Shown one piece after another: positions 1-8,420 of a stretch of 64,000 nucleotides of DNA (the first letter of the stretch is position 1; each line of letters opens with the position of its first letter). The position numbers and the translations under genes are program-made. The DNA is from Novosphingobium aureum (GTDB lineage: Bacteria; Pseudomonadota; Alphaproteobacteria; Sphingomonadales; Sphingomonadaceae): the NCBI RefSeq assembly GCF_015865035.1, contig NZ_JADZGI010000002.1, forward strand, positions 372,001 to 436,000, in the 5' to 3' direction. The notes under the pieces were generated by a model, which did not search any database, was not told where the DNA came from, and saw only the letters and a list, made by a program, of their open reading frames with translations.

Positions 1-797
1 GCTAGCGGTGCGTGCCGGATCGAGGCGTAGAGCATGTCGGGCAAGCGCACGTCACCTACGAAAGTCCAGCTCCCGTCGACCTTGGCGGGCAGATCGAGCC
101 GTGGATAGGCCAGCGCTCCGCCCGGAACCGAGCTCCCCGGATTCTCGGACATCGGCTCTGGACGCAGGGGCGGGGCCAGCGGCAAGTCAAGCAACGCCGC
201 CTCGGCGGCAAGCGCTCCGAAGCCGAAACGCTTGTCCCCGTGCGTGACGAGGCCGCGATCGACCTCGCATTCTTCCCAGGCCACATCCCAGCGCGCCGCC
301 GCAGCCTGCATCAGCAGCGCGCGTGCCACCGCAGCAGCCTCGCGCGCAGGCTGCTCGTAGGCAGCGAGCGCGGTACCGTCGGCAGTAACGTTGAAGCGGT
401 TGTCCTGCGCCCAGCGACGGGTGAGCAGGTCCTGCGGATCCTCGACCAGCCGCGGCGCCAGCGGCATCCACATCTCGCTCCACTTCGCAGCGAGCACGGT
501 GTTGGCATAGAGCGCGCTGACCGGCGCGGGCTCGACTGCGACCTGACGCCAGTCGCAGCCCAGTTCGTACGCGACGATCTGCGGGAGCAGCGTCGTCACC
601 CCCTGCCCCATCTCGACTTGCGGCACCGCGACCGTAACCACGCCGTCCTGCGCGATCTTTATCCACGCCCCGAAGGCGCGCTCATCCTCGGAGGGCTGCA
701 GCGGCAGCGGGAAGCTGCGCGGGCGCAGCATCCAGCCCACCGCGAGCCCGCCGCCCGCCAGCGCCCCGATCAATACACCGCGACGCGTGAGAGCCAT
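1..797 (-). CDS. Molybdopterin-binding subunit of a xanthine dehydrogenase-family oxidoreductase (N-terminal part)
   Basis: Only the first ~265 codons are in the window; the gene continues past the left edge. The protein starts with a twin-arginine type leader (ALTRRGVLIGALAGGG) followed by a segment WIKIAQDGVVTVAVPQVEMGQG, typical of the large molybdopterin subunit of periplasmic isoquinoline 1-oxidoreductase/aldehyde dehydrogenase-like enzymes (IorB type). Such subunits hydroxylate N-heterocycles or oxidise aldehydes together with a small 2Fe-2S subunit and a cytochrome. The ATG overlaps the TGA of mrp (ATGA), so the two are translationally coupled. The substrate cannot be inferred. The small subunit is not visible here and may lie outside the window. 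Confidence 0.85.
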   Translation of the reverse strand, partial: MALTRRGVLIGALAGGGLAVGWMLRPRSFPLPLQPSEDERAFGAWIKIAQDGVVTVAVPQVEMGQGVTTLLPQIVAYELGCDWRQVAVEPAPVSALYANTVLAAKWSEMWMPLAPRLVEDPQDLLTRRWAQDNRFNVTADGTALAAYEQPAREAAAVARALLMQAAAARWDVAWEECEVDRGLVTHGDKRFGFGALAAEAALLDLPLAPPLRPEPMSENPGSSVPGGALAYPRLDLPAKVDGSWTFVGDVRLPDMLYASIRHAPL

Positions 798-1825
798 CAG
801 GCAGCGCCCCCCGATGCCGGTGCGACGGCCTCGAGGCTGTCGCGCACCCGGGCGGCAAGCGCGGCAAAGGCATCGGCTTGTGCCCCCTGCCCGGCCGCGA
901 CCGGGACGCCGGCATCGCTCTGCTTGCGAATGGCGATGTCGAGCGGAATGCGTCCGAGGAATGCGATGCCCAGCCGGTCGGCCTCGGCTTCGGCACCACC
1001 GCAGCCGAAGGGATCACTCTCCTCGCCACAATGCGGGCATATGTAACCCGACATGTTCTCGACCAGCCCGAGCACCGGGACCTTGCCCTTGGCGAAGAGC
1101 TCGACTGCCCGCGTCGCGTCGATCAGCGCGAGGTCCTGCGGAGTGGACACGATCACCGCGCCCGCCGGCTTGAACTTGTGCAGGATGGTCAACTGCACGT
1201 CGCCCGTTCCCGGCGGCAGATCGACGACCAGCACGTCGGCATCCTCCCAGTGTGCCTCGAGCAACTGGGTCAGTGCACCCGCCGCCATCGGCCCGCGCCA
1301 GGCCAGCGCCTGCCCGGCCTTGGTCAGGTGCGCCATGGAAAGCACCGGCACGCCCCAGCGGCTCGCGATCGGCACCAGCCGCTTGTCGTGGGCTACCGGT
1401 TTCTCGTCCTCGGTACCGAGCAGGCGCGCCTGCGAGGGGCCATAGATATCGGCATCGACGAGGCCCACCTTGAGACCGAGCCGGGCGAGCGCGACGGCGA
1501 GATTGACCGAGAGCGTCGACTTGCCGACGCCGCCCTTGCCCGAACCGACCGCGATGATGCGCGGCATGGCCAGTTTGCCCGGGTCCCCGGCCTGAGCACC
1601 GCCTTCACGGTCAGCAGTCATGGCGACGCGCACCTCGTTTATGTCGCCTTCGCGCTCGAGCACCTTGGTCACGCCGGTCTCGAGCGCCACACGCTGGCGC
1701 GCATCGAGCCCGGACGCATCGAGCACGAGGGTCGCCACGCCGTCGACGAGGCGCAATGAAGACAGTCGCTGCGCTGCATCGGCAGGCAGCAGGGCACGCA
1801 GGGCCTCGAACTCGTCAGTGGCCAT
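797..1825 (-). CDS. mrp: Mrp/NBP35-family Fe-S cluster carrier ATPase
   Basis: A 342-residue cytosolic P-loop ATPase of the Mrp/ApbC family, which carries and delivers [4Fe-4S] clusters to apoproteins. Visible features are a short MIP18/DUF59-like N-terminal domain (about residues 1-75), the deviant Walker A GKGGVGKST at 96-104, the switch segment VDLPPGTGD near 201-209, and the CPHC cluster-binding pair (C263, C266). Length is normal for the family. It is divergent from hflK. The downstream molybdenum hydroxylase gene overlaps its stop codon; Fe-S enzymes are plausible clients, but that link is inference. Confidence 0.95.
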   Translation of the reverse strand: MATDEFEALRALLPADAAQRLSSLRLVDGVATLVLDASGLDARQRVALETGVTKVLEREGDINEVRVAMTADREGGAQAGDPGKLAMPRIIAVGSGKGGVGKSTLSVNLAVALARLGLKVGLVDADIYGPSQARLLGTEDEKPVAHDKRLVPIASRWGVPVLSMAHLTKAGQALAWRGPMAAGALTQLLEAHWEDADVLVVDLPPGTGDVQLTILHKFKPAGAVIVSTPQDLALIDATRAVELFAKGKVPVLGLVENMSGYICPHCGEESDPFGCGGAEAEADRLGIAFLGRIPLDIAIRKQSDAGVPVAAGQGAQADAFAALAARVRDSLEAVAPASGGAA

Positions 1826-1968
1826 GGACAGGCTTCCTGTCGGCGTATTCGCGGGGAAAGGTGCAATTCATGGCGCTCAGGTGGCCCAGCAATGGAAAAA
1901 GGGCAAGGGAGACCCTGTTTTTTGGTCAAAGGGTGTTTTTTGGCACAAGCATACTTATAGATAGCGCC

Positions 1969-3177
1969 ATGAGATTGATCGGTGAAGCAATCACGCGCGC
2001 GGGGCTGGCCATGGCCGGCGGGAAGAGCCCTTGGGGCGGTTCCAATGGCAATTCGGGAGATTCCTCCGGAGACGGGTCGAACGACGCCCCCGACGGCGAG
2101 GGCCCGGCGGCGGACGGCGAACCCGGTTCTGCGGGCGACAGTTCGCCCGAAGGCGGCCGCGAAGGCCCGCGCAATCCCTGGCTTCCCAGCGGCGGCACCC
2201 CGCCGCGTCGCTCGGCCAGTATCGAGGACATCTTCCGCTCGCGCGATCCGCGCCGTTCCGGCGGGGGCGGTGGTCCGCGCGGCCCTGGCAGCAACTTCCC
2301 GCAGATGCCGCGCCGTCCCGACGGTTCCTCTTGGATGCCGATGGTGGCGGGCGGTGTGGTCGTCGCCTTCCTGTTCTTTTCCAGCTTCCACCAGCTCGAT
2401 CCGGGCGAACAGGGCGTCGTCACCCGCTTCGGCCAGTATTCGCACGTGATCGATTCCGGCATCAGCATGACCATGCCCTGGCCGGTCGACTCGGTGAAGG
2501 TCGAGGACGTGCGTTCGTTCACCGTCGACACGATCCCCGAGGGCAGCGAAGAAAAGCTGATGCTGACCAGCGACAAGAACCTGGTCGACCTCACTTATCT
2601 GGTGCGCTGGAACATCAAGGACCTCAAGAACTACACGTTCCGACTGGCCGATCCCAAGGAGACCGTGCGCGAAGTGGCAGAGACCGCGATGCGTGCCTCG
2701 ATCGCACAGATCTCGCTCAACGAGGCGATCTCGGGCGAAGGCCGCGCCAAGGTCGAAGGTGACGTGCGCCAGCGCATGCAGGACCTGCTCGACTACTACA
2801 AGGCGGGCATCGCCATTCAGGGCGTCGAGATCAAGAAGTCCGACCCGCCGGCCAAGACCAAATCCGCGTTCGAGCAGGTTACCGTCGCCCAGCAGGACGC
2901 CGAGCGCGATCGCTCCAATGCCCGCGCCTGGGCCCAGCAGAAGCTGGCCGAGGCCGAGGGCAATGCCGCGCAGTTCGACAAGGTCTACGAGGAATACAAG
3001 CTTGCCCCCGAAGTGACCAAACGGCGCATGTACTACGAGACCATGGAGCGCGTGCTGCGTAACAACGACACGGTCGTCGCCGAAGCCGATGGCGTGACCC
3101 CTTACATCCCGCTGCCCGAAGTGGCGAGGAAGGCCAAGGCCGAAACCTCCGAAGCCAGCCAGCAGGGAGGTCAGTGA
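1969..3177 (+). CDS. hflK: HflK, SPFH-domain regulator of FtsH
   Basis: Membrane-anchored stomatin/prohibitin-type (SPFH) protein that, with HflC, forms a periplasmic complex controlling the FtsH protease. A long Gly/Ser/Pro/Asp-rich cytoplasmic N-terminus (about residues 1-120) is followed by one transmembrane segment (VAGGVVVAFLFFSSF) and the SPFH domain beginning HQLDPGEQGVVTRFGQ, then a coiled-coil-like Glu/Arg/Ala region. Start chosen at ATG 1969 (MRLIGEAI), giving 402 residues; ATG 2011 (MAGGKSPW) is an equally sensible start, and no clear ribosome site decides between them. Stop TGA overlaps the hflC ATG (TGATG). Confidence 0.93.
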   Translation: MRLIGEAITRAGLAMAGGKSPWGGSNGNSGDSSGDGSNDAPDGEGPAADGEPGSAGDSSPEGGREGPRNPWLPSGGTPPRRSASIEDIFRSRDPRRSGGGGGPRGPGSNFPQMPRRPDGSSWMPMVAGGVVVAFLFFSSFHQLDPGEQGVVTRFGQYSHVIDSGISMTMPWPVDSVKVEDVRSFTVDTIPEGSEEKLMLTSDKNLVDLTYLVRWNIKDLKNYTFRLADPKETVREVAETAMRASIAQISLNEAISGEGRAKVEGDVRQRMQDLLDYYKAGIAIQGVEIKKSDPPAKTKSAFEQVTVAQQDAERDRSNARAWAQQKLAEAEGNAAQFDKVYEEYKLAPEVTKRRMYYETMERVLRNNDTVVAEADGVTPYIPLPEVARKAKAETSEASQQGGQ

Positions 3178-4019
3178 TGGACGCGTTCAAGCAGAAATAT
3201 GCCGGGCTCCTGATCGCGCTGGGCGTGGTCGTGGTTGCCTTGTGGATGAGCGTGATCATCGTGCCCGAAGACCAGCAGGTCGTGATCGTGCGCGGCGGTA
3301 AGCCCAACCGGGTCTACAATGCCTACGTGCCCGGCGCGCCCTACGGTGCGACAGATGCCGGTGTCCACTTCCACATCCCCGGCTACGAGCGGGTCATGCG
3401 CATCGACAAGCGCCTGCTCTCGGTCGACATGAGCCAGGAACAGGTGCTCTCGACCGACCAGCAGCGCGTCAACGTCGATGCCTTCGCACGCTACCGCGTG
3501 ACCGATCCGATCAAGATGATCCAGACCGCACGCACCACCGAGAACGTGACGCAGCAGCTCATGCCGATCCTTTCCTCGGTCGTGCGCCAGGAGCTGGGCA
3601 AGCGCACCTTCACCTCGATGCTGACCGCCGAACGCGGACAGGCCATGGCGAACATCCGCGACCTGCTCGATTCCGAGGCCCAGCAGTACGGGGCCCGTGT
3701 GGTCGACGTGCGCATCAAGCGCGCCGATCTTCCCGACGGCGCGCAGGCCAGCGCCTTCAATCGCATGATCGCCTCGCGTAACGAGGAGGCCAAGACCATC
3801 CAGGCCCAAGGCCAGCGCGATGCACGCATCATCCGTGCCGACGCCGAAGCCACCGCGGCCGGCATCTATGCCCGGTCCTACGGCAAGGATCCCTCTTTCT
3901 ACGACTTCTACCGCGCGATGCAGAGCTACGATGTCACCTTCGACAAGGATGCTGACGGATCGAAAACCCTGCTGCTCGCGCCTGACAACGCCTACCTCAA
4001 GCACTTCAGGGCCCCCTGA
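3177..4019 (+). CDS. hflC: HflC, SPFH-domain partner of HflK
   Basis: Protein of 280 residues with an N-terminal signal-anchor (YAGLLIALGVVVVALWMSVII) and an SPFH domain (VPEDQQVVIVRGGKPNRVYN onward), ending in a coiled-coil region rich in Ala/Arg/Glu (NEEAKTIQAQGQRDARIIRADAEA). HflC and HflK oligomerise around FtsH and limit its degradation of membrane proteins. ATG 3177 is preferred over GTG 3174 because GGGAGG lies 6 bases upstream and the ATG overlaps the hflK stop. It is followed after 133 bases by degP, a common alphaproteobacterial order linking membrane and periplasmic protein quality control. Confidence 0.95.
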   Translation: MDAFKQKYAGLLIALGVVVVALWMSVIIVPEDQQVVIVRGGKPNRVYNAYVPGAPYGATDAGVHFHIPGYERVMRIDKRLLSVDMSQEQVLSTDQQRVNVDAFARYRVTDPIKMIQTARTTENVTQQLMPILSSVVRQELGKRTFTSMLTAERGQAMANIRDLLDSEAQQYGARVVDVRIKRADLPDGAQASAFNRMIASRNEEAKTIQAQGQRDARIIRADAEATAAGIYARSYGKDPSFYDFYRAMQSYDVTFDKDADGSKTLLLAPDNAYLKHFRAP

Positions 4020-4152
4020 AACCCGCTTGCGAGTTAATTGAACTGAGCCGGACGCCCCTCATTCAAACCTGGTTAAGCCGCGAGGCTTTCAATCGGGTCA
4101 GGGGCCGGCAGGACGGTGACGAGACACCGCCGCAATGGAGGAATCAAAGGAC

Positions 4153-5694
4153 GTGAAGCCCGTGCGATACGCTTATGGACTGACCACCGCGCTCCTGCTC
4201 GGAGGCGCAACTCTTTCGCTGGCGACCGGCTACCCGGCCGGGGCACAGGTCGCCCAGAACGAGGCCAGCAAGATGGCGACGATGGTCCCGCGCTCGGGCG
4301 CGCCGGACAGCTTCGCCGACCTCACGGAGCAGCTCGCGCCTTCGGTCGTCAACATCTCGACCCGCCAGCGCATCCAGGTGCAGCAGCAGAACAACCCCTT
4401 CGCGGGCACGCCTTTCGAAGGCCTGTTCGGCGGCGGTCGTGGCGGCGCCACCCCGCAGACGCGCGAGGCGCAGTCGCTGGGCTCGGGCTTCGTGGTCTCG
4501 GCCGACGGCTACATCGTCACCAACAATCACGTGATCACCGCCGATGGCAAGGGCGAGGTCGAATCGATCACCGTGACCACCACCGACGGCACCGAATACC
4601 CGGCCAAGCTCGTCGGCAAGGACGCGGCATCGGACCTTGCCGTGCTCAAGGTCTCGCGCGACAAGCCCTTCCCCTTCGTCAAGTTCGGCGACAGCTCGAA
4701 GTCGCGCGTGGGTGACTGGATCATTGCCATCGGCAATCCCTTCGGCCTGTCCGGCACGGTTACGCAGGGCATCATCTCGGCGGTCTACCGCAACACCGGC
4801 GGCGGCGGCGCCTACGACCGCTACCTCCAGACCGACGCAGCGATCAACCGGGGCAACTCGGGCGGCCCGATGTTCGACATGAAGGGCCAGGTGATCGGCA
4901 TCAACAACGCGATCTTCTCGCCCACCGGCGGCAGCGTCGGCATCGGCTTCGCGATCCCCGCCGAGACTGCGGCACCGATCGTCCAGAAGCTGATCAAAGG
5001 CGAGGCGATCGAACGCGGTTACCTTGGCGTGCGCATCCAGCCGCTCAACGACGATCTCGCCGAAGCGCTCGGCGTCGAGAAGAACAAGGGCGAGTTCATC
5101 CAGGCGGTCGAGCCCGACGGCGCGGCGGCCAAGGCGGGCATGAAGGCCGGCGACGTCGTGATCGCCGTCAACGGCAAGGAAGTGAACCGCGACCAGACGC
5201 TCTCGTTCCTCGTCGCCAATACCGAGCCGGGCAGCCGCATTCCGCTGACCGTCCTGCGCGACGGCCGCAAGATCACGCTTAACGCCACGGTCGCCAAGCG
5301 CCCGACCGAAGACGAACTCAACCAGGCCTTCGATCCGGACGACGATTCCGGCTCCAGCCCCTTCTCCGACCAGACGCAGGACGAAAACGGCGTCGTCGAA
5401 AAGGCACTCGGCGTCTCGGTCATGGACATGACCCCGCAGATCGCGCGCCAGCTCGGTGCGACCGATGCGTCCAAGGGCGTCGTCATCGTCACCGTCGACC
5501 CCAGCTCGGACGCTGCCCAAAAGGGCCTGCGCCGCGGCATGATCCTGCTCGTCGCCGATGGCAAGGAAGTGAACTCCAAGGCCGACCTCGCCGCGGCCGT
5601 CAATGCCGCCAAGAGCGACAAGCGCTCGGCAATGCTCGTGCGCGTCCAGCCGCGCGGGCAGGCGCCGATCTTCGTGCCGATCCGCCTTCGCTGA
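4153..5694 (+). CDS. degP: DegP/HtrA-type (Do family) periplasmic serine protease
   Basis: Periplasmic trypsin-like protease/chaperone of about 513 residues. A signal peptide occupies about residues 1-32 (hydrophobic LTTALLLGGATLSLA, cleavage after AGA). The protease domain shows the full catalytic triad: H126 (TNNHVI), D161 (DAASDLAVLKV) and S236 (NRGNSGGP). Two PDZ domains follow (about 270-365 with YLGVRIQPL, and about 420-510). Start is uncertain: GTG 4153 (VKPVRYAYGL) directly precedes a normal signal peptide, and ATG 4135 would add six charged residues. It sits downstream of hflKC and ends in a strong terminator. Confidence 0.95.
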   Translation: MKPVRYAYGLTTALLLGGATLSLATGYPAGAQVAQNEASKMATMVPRSGAPDSFADLTEQLAPSVVNISTRQRIQVQQQNNPFAGTPFEGLFGGGRGGATPQTREAQSLGSGFVVSADGYIVTNNHVITADGKGEVESITVTTTDGTEYPAKLVGKDAASDLAVLKVSRDKPFPFVKFGDSSKSRVGDWIIAIGNPFGLSGTVTQGIISAVYRNTGGGGAYDRYLQTDAAINRGNSGGPMFDMKGQVIGINNAIFSPTGGSVGIGFAIPAETAAPIVQKLIKGEAIERGYLGVRIQPLNDDLAEALGVEKNKGEFIQAVEPDGAAAKAGMKAGDVVIAVNGKEVNRDQTLSFLVANTEPGSRIPLTVLRDGRKITLNATVAKRPTEDELNQAFDPDDDSGSSPFSDQTQDENGVVEKALGVSVMDMTPQIARQLGATDASKGVVIVTVDPSSDAAQKGLRRGMILLVADGKEVNSKADLAAAVNAAKSDKRSAMLVRVQPRGQAPIFVPIRLR

Positions 5695-5722
5695 TCCCCG
5701 GCACATCATTGAAGCCATGACA

Positions 5723-5762
5723 GAGCGCCCGGTGAACATCGTTTCACCGGGCGCTCTTTTTG
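5723..5762 (+). terminator. Rho-independent terminator after degP
   Basis: A perfect 14-base stem (GAGCGCCCGGTGAA with its complement) around a five-base loop, followed directly by five T. It begins 29 bases after the degP stop and separates degP from the DUF1838 gene. Confidence 0.9.
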
Positions 5763-5874
5763 TCCGACAGACGAGAAGTTTCCAGCACTGGCCATCGCCC
5801 GCACCGTTTGGCGCAAGACTTCCTTGCGAGGTCGGGAGGACGTGCCCTCCCGATGAGAGGAGGGAGACGACACG

Positions 5875-6909
5875 ATGGACACCTTTGGACTGAGCCGGCG
5901 CCAGAGCCTCGGACTGGGCGTGGGGCTGGCGGCAGGTGCAGCCGGATTGCTTGGCAACAGCATGGTCAGCGCCGCGACCGGTACCAAGGTCCCGTTCCGC
6001 ACGCGGATCGACTTCAAGGACCCCATCTGGAACCGCGATACCTCGCTGCGCATGGGCTCAGGCCTCGATCCCGAAGTCGAGGGCGTGGGCTTCATTCAGG
6101 GCGAGGCCTATGGCGTGCGACCGAACGAGCCGGTGCGCCTGCTGTTCAAGGTCGATGGCTACGCGATCAGTCGGCAAATCCCGCTAGGCGACGGGTCATG
6201 GCGCCGCCTGCTTCGCGAGATCGTGTTCTACCGCGACCCCGTAACCCGCGAAATCCTGAAGACTTGGGAAAACCCCTATTCGGGCGAAACGGTCAATGTC
6301 GTGCCGATCGCCAACGATCCTTTCAACGTGACCGTCAGCGAGTGGATGATGGCACCGCCCAGCTACGGGGGGCTCAACAAGGACAAGCCCGCGCGCCAGC
6401 CGCTGCTGCTCGACTGGGAATACGATCCTACCGGAATGCTGGTCCTGCGCACCGGCATCGACATGCAGTATCCCAACGCGCTTCAGCCCGACAAGTGGCC
6501 GCGCGAGAGCTCTGGTCCGGTGAACCGCGTGTCCGAGCACTTCATCACTACCATCGATCCCAAGGACGTCGAGAACCCGGACCTGCTCAAGATTCCCTCG
6601 CGCGGGGCATGGAGCCGTGTCACTCCGTGGTTGCCATGGATGCTGATGGGCACCGCACCGGGCCACGTCATGTACTTCTGCAACGACGGCTCGGTCCCCG
6701 GCGGGATCGACGCCCTGCCCCGCGATGTCGTCGCAGCTGCCAGTGCGATGGACAAGAAGTGGCTCAACGCACCGACCAGGGACGAAGGCGCCTCGCTCTC
6801 CAGCCTCGAACACTATGCGCGTCAGTTCACACCCGCCCGTGTCCCACCGGGCTGGACGCCCCCTCAGCCGCCCGCCGAGGCCAAGGTGTTCTTCACCGGC
6901 AAACCCTGA
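5875..6909 (+). CDS. DUF1838 family protein with Tat signal
   Basis: A 344-residue exported protein. It begins with a twin-arginine signal (LSRRQSLGLGVGLAAGAAG) and an Ala-X-Ala-like cleavage region (MVSAATG). The mature part resembles the DUF1838 family, whose function is unknown: beta-rich, with aromatic clusters such as DPIWNRD and GEAYGVRPNEPVRLLFKVDGY. The Tat leader implies folding or cofactor loading in the cytoplasm before export. A ribosome site (GAGGAGGGAGACGAC) precedes the ATG. It is the first gene after the degP terminator; 89 bases downstream lies the TRIC gene. The family call is from recalled similarity and is fairly secure; the role is unknown. Confidence 0.8.
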   Translation: MDTFGLSRRQSLGLGVGLAAGAAGLLGNSMVSAATGTKVPFRTRIDFKDPIWNRDTSLRMGSGLDPEVEGVGFIQGEAYGVRPNEPVRLLFKVDGYAISRQIPLGDGSWRRLLREIVFYRDPVTREILKTWENPYSGETVNVVPIANDPFNVTVSEWMMAPPSYGGLNKDKPARQPLLLDWEYDPTGMLVLRTGIDMQYPNALQPDKWPRESSGPVNRVSEHFITTIDPKDVENPDLLKIPSRGAWSRVTPWLPWMLMGTAPGHVMYFCNDGSVPGGIDALPRDVVAAASAMDKKWLNAPTRDEGASLSSLEHYARQFTPARVPPGWTPPQPPAEAKVFFTGKP

Positions 6910-6998
6910 GCATAGCAGAGAGGTATACGCGGCTGTCCGCGCAGGACGCGATCACGCCAGCAGGTGACCGCACGATCCATCGCCGCTAGGGGTCGGCG

Positions 6999-7616
6999 AT
7001 GGATCTCCCGCTCGAAAACCTGTTCACCTGGCTCGACATCGGCGGACTGTCGGTCTTTGCCGCCAGCGGTGCGCTGACTGCGGCACGCAAGAGGCTCGAC
7101 TTCATCGCCGCCTGGTTCTTCGCGCTGATCACCGCCGTTGGCGGCGGCACCCTGCGCGACGTGATGATCGATGCCCCGGTATTCTGGATGCACGACCCCG
7201 CTCCGGTGATCCTGTGCGGAGTGATCGCGGCCCTCGCCTGGGCGGTGCCGCTGCGCTGGTGGCCCGAGCGCGCGCTGGAATGGCTAGATGCAGCGGGCCT
7301 TGCCGCCTACTCGGTCTATGGTGCGGGCAAGGCCCTGGAATGGGGCGTATCGCCGGTGCCCGCCGTGGCCGCCGGCGTGATCACCGCCTGTATCGGCGGC
7401 GTGATCCGCGACGTCACTGCGGGTGTGCCCTCGGTGCTTTTGCGCAATGAACTGTACATCACGACGTCGCTTGCCGCAGCCGCCATGTTCGTTGCGCTGA
7501 CCACGCTCGGCCTGCCGCTGCCACTTCCCTCGGCCATCGCGTTTGCGAGCGGCTTCGTCCTGCGCTGCGCGGCGATCCGCTGGCGCCTCGCGCTGCCACC
7601 GCACCGCGGCCACTGA
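6999..7616 (+). CDS. UPF0126/TRIC-family membrane channel protein
   Basis: A 205-residue inner-membrane protein with seven likely transmembrane helices made of two UPF0126 repeats (about residues 10-85 and 95-170). Each repeat contains the family's Gly-Gly segment followed by Arg-Asp: AVGGGTLRDVMID in the first and CIGGVIRDVTAG in the second. Prokaryotic TRIC homologues form trimeric cation channels, and some relatives (YicG/YadS) are proposed glycine transporters. The substrate cannot be told from sequence. Starts at ATG 6999 after a weak ribosome site. Confidence 0.85.
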   Translation: MDLPLENLFTWLDIGGLSVFAASGALTAARKRLDFIAAWFFALITAVGGGTLRDVMIDAPVFWMHDPAPVILCGVIAALAWAVPLRWWPERALEWLDAAGLAAYSVYGAGKALEWGVSPVPAVAAGVITACIGGVIRDVTAGVPSVLLRNELYITTSLAAAAMFVALTTLGLPLPLPSAIAFASGFVLRCAAIRWRLALPPHRGH

Positions 7617-7715
7617 AGCGCCGGGCCGCAGCGACTCGAACACCCACGCACGCGGCTATGCCACCGAATTGCCGTCCAATCCCAGCCGGTGGGCGGCAAG
7701 ACGGGGGCTCGTACC

Positions 7716-8285
7716 TTATGCCTCTTCCTTCGCCGCCTCGTGCAGCCACGCTGCGTGGCGCGGGGCCTGCTTGGTACGCGACCACTCCTCGAGCATGTCG
7801 TCGGCGACGGCCTTGAGCCGCCCCATCTGGTCTGCAGTTCCGAACTGCCAGGCAAGCTCGAGGCGGTGCCCATTGGGGTCGAAGAAGTAGATCGACTTGA
7901 ACACGCCATGATGCGTTGGCCCGACGACCGAGCCGCCGCGAGCCTCGACCCGCGCCTTGGCATCGTGCAGCGCCTCCTCGCTCTCGACCTTGAACGCAAT
8001 ATGCTGGACCCAATCGGGCGTTGCCGGATCGCGGCCCATCTCGGGGGAGTTGGGCAGTTCGAAGAAGGCCAGCACGTTGCCCCCGCCGCAGTCGAGGAAG
8101 ACGTGCATGTAGGGATCGGGCGCGCCGGTCGAGGGAACGGTGTCCTCCGCGATCGCCAGCATGAAATCCATGCCGAGAACGTCGCGGTAGAAGGAAACGG
8201 TCTCCTTGGCGTCGCGGCAACGGTAAGCGACGTGATGGATGCCGCCGAGCGTCGGGGCAGCCTTCGCGCTTTCGGGGGTAGTCAT
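7716..8285 (-). CDS. VOC-family (glyoxalase/bleomycin resistance/dioxygenase) protein
   Basis: A 189-residue protein with one vicinal-oxygen-chelate fold (IHHVAYRCRDAKETVSFYRDVLGMDF at the N-terminus, then WVQHIAFKVESEEALHDA and FFDPNGHRLELAW). Three likely metal ligands are visible: His of IHHVAYR, His of VQHIAF and Glu of HRLELAW. Family members are glyoxalases, extradiol-type dioxygenases or isomerases. Start ATG 8285 is preceded by GGAGAG. It lies 135 bases downstream of hppD on the same strand, so a role in tyrosine or homogentisate metabolism is plausible but only inferred. Confidence 0.8.
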   Translation of the reverse strand: MTTPESAKAAPTLGGIHHVAYRCRDAKETVSFYRDVLGMDFMLAIAEDTVPSTGAPDPYMHVFLDCGGGNVLAFFELPNSPEMGRDPATPDWVQHIAFKVESEEALHDAKARVEARGGSVVGPTHHGVFKSIYFFDPNGHRLELAWQFGTADQMGRLKAVADDMLEEWSRTKQAPRHAAWLHEAAKEEA

Positions 8286-8420
8286 GGCATTCTCTCCTCG
8301 ATGTCTCTTGCACGCATGCCGGCCACGCGGGGCAACCGGCATCGCGCGGAGCGGATCGCGCGGAGCGGGGCGCGCCGTTCTCGGCTGCGCCCCGCTCCCG
8401 TGCAGTGCTCAGGCGCCGTG

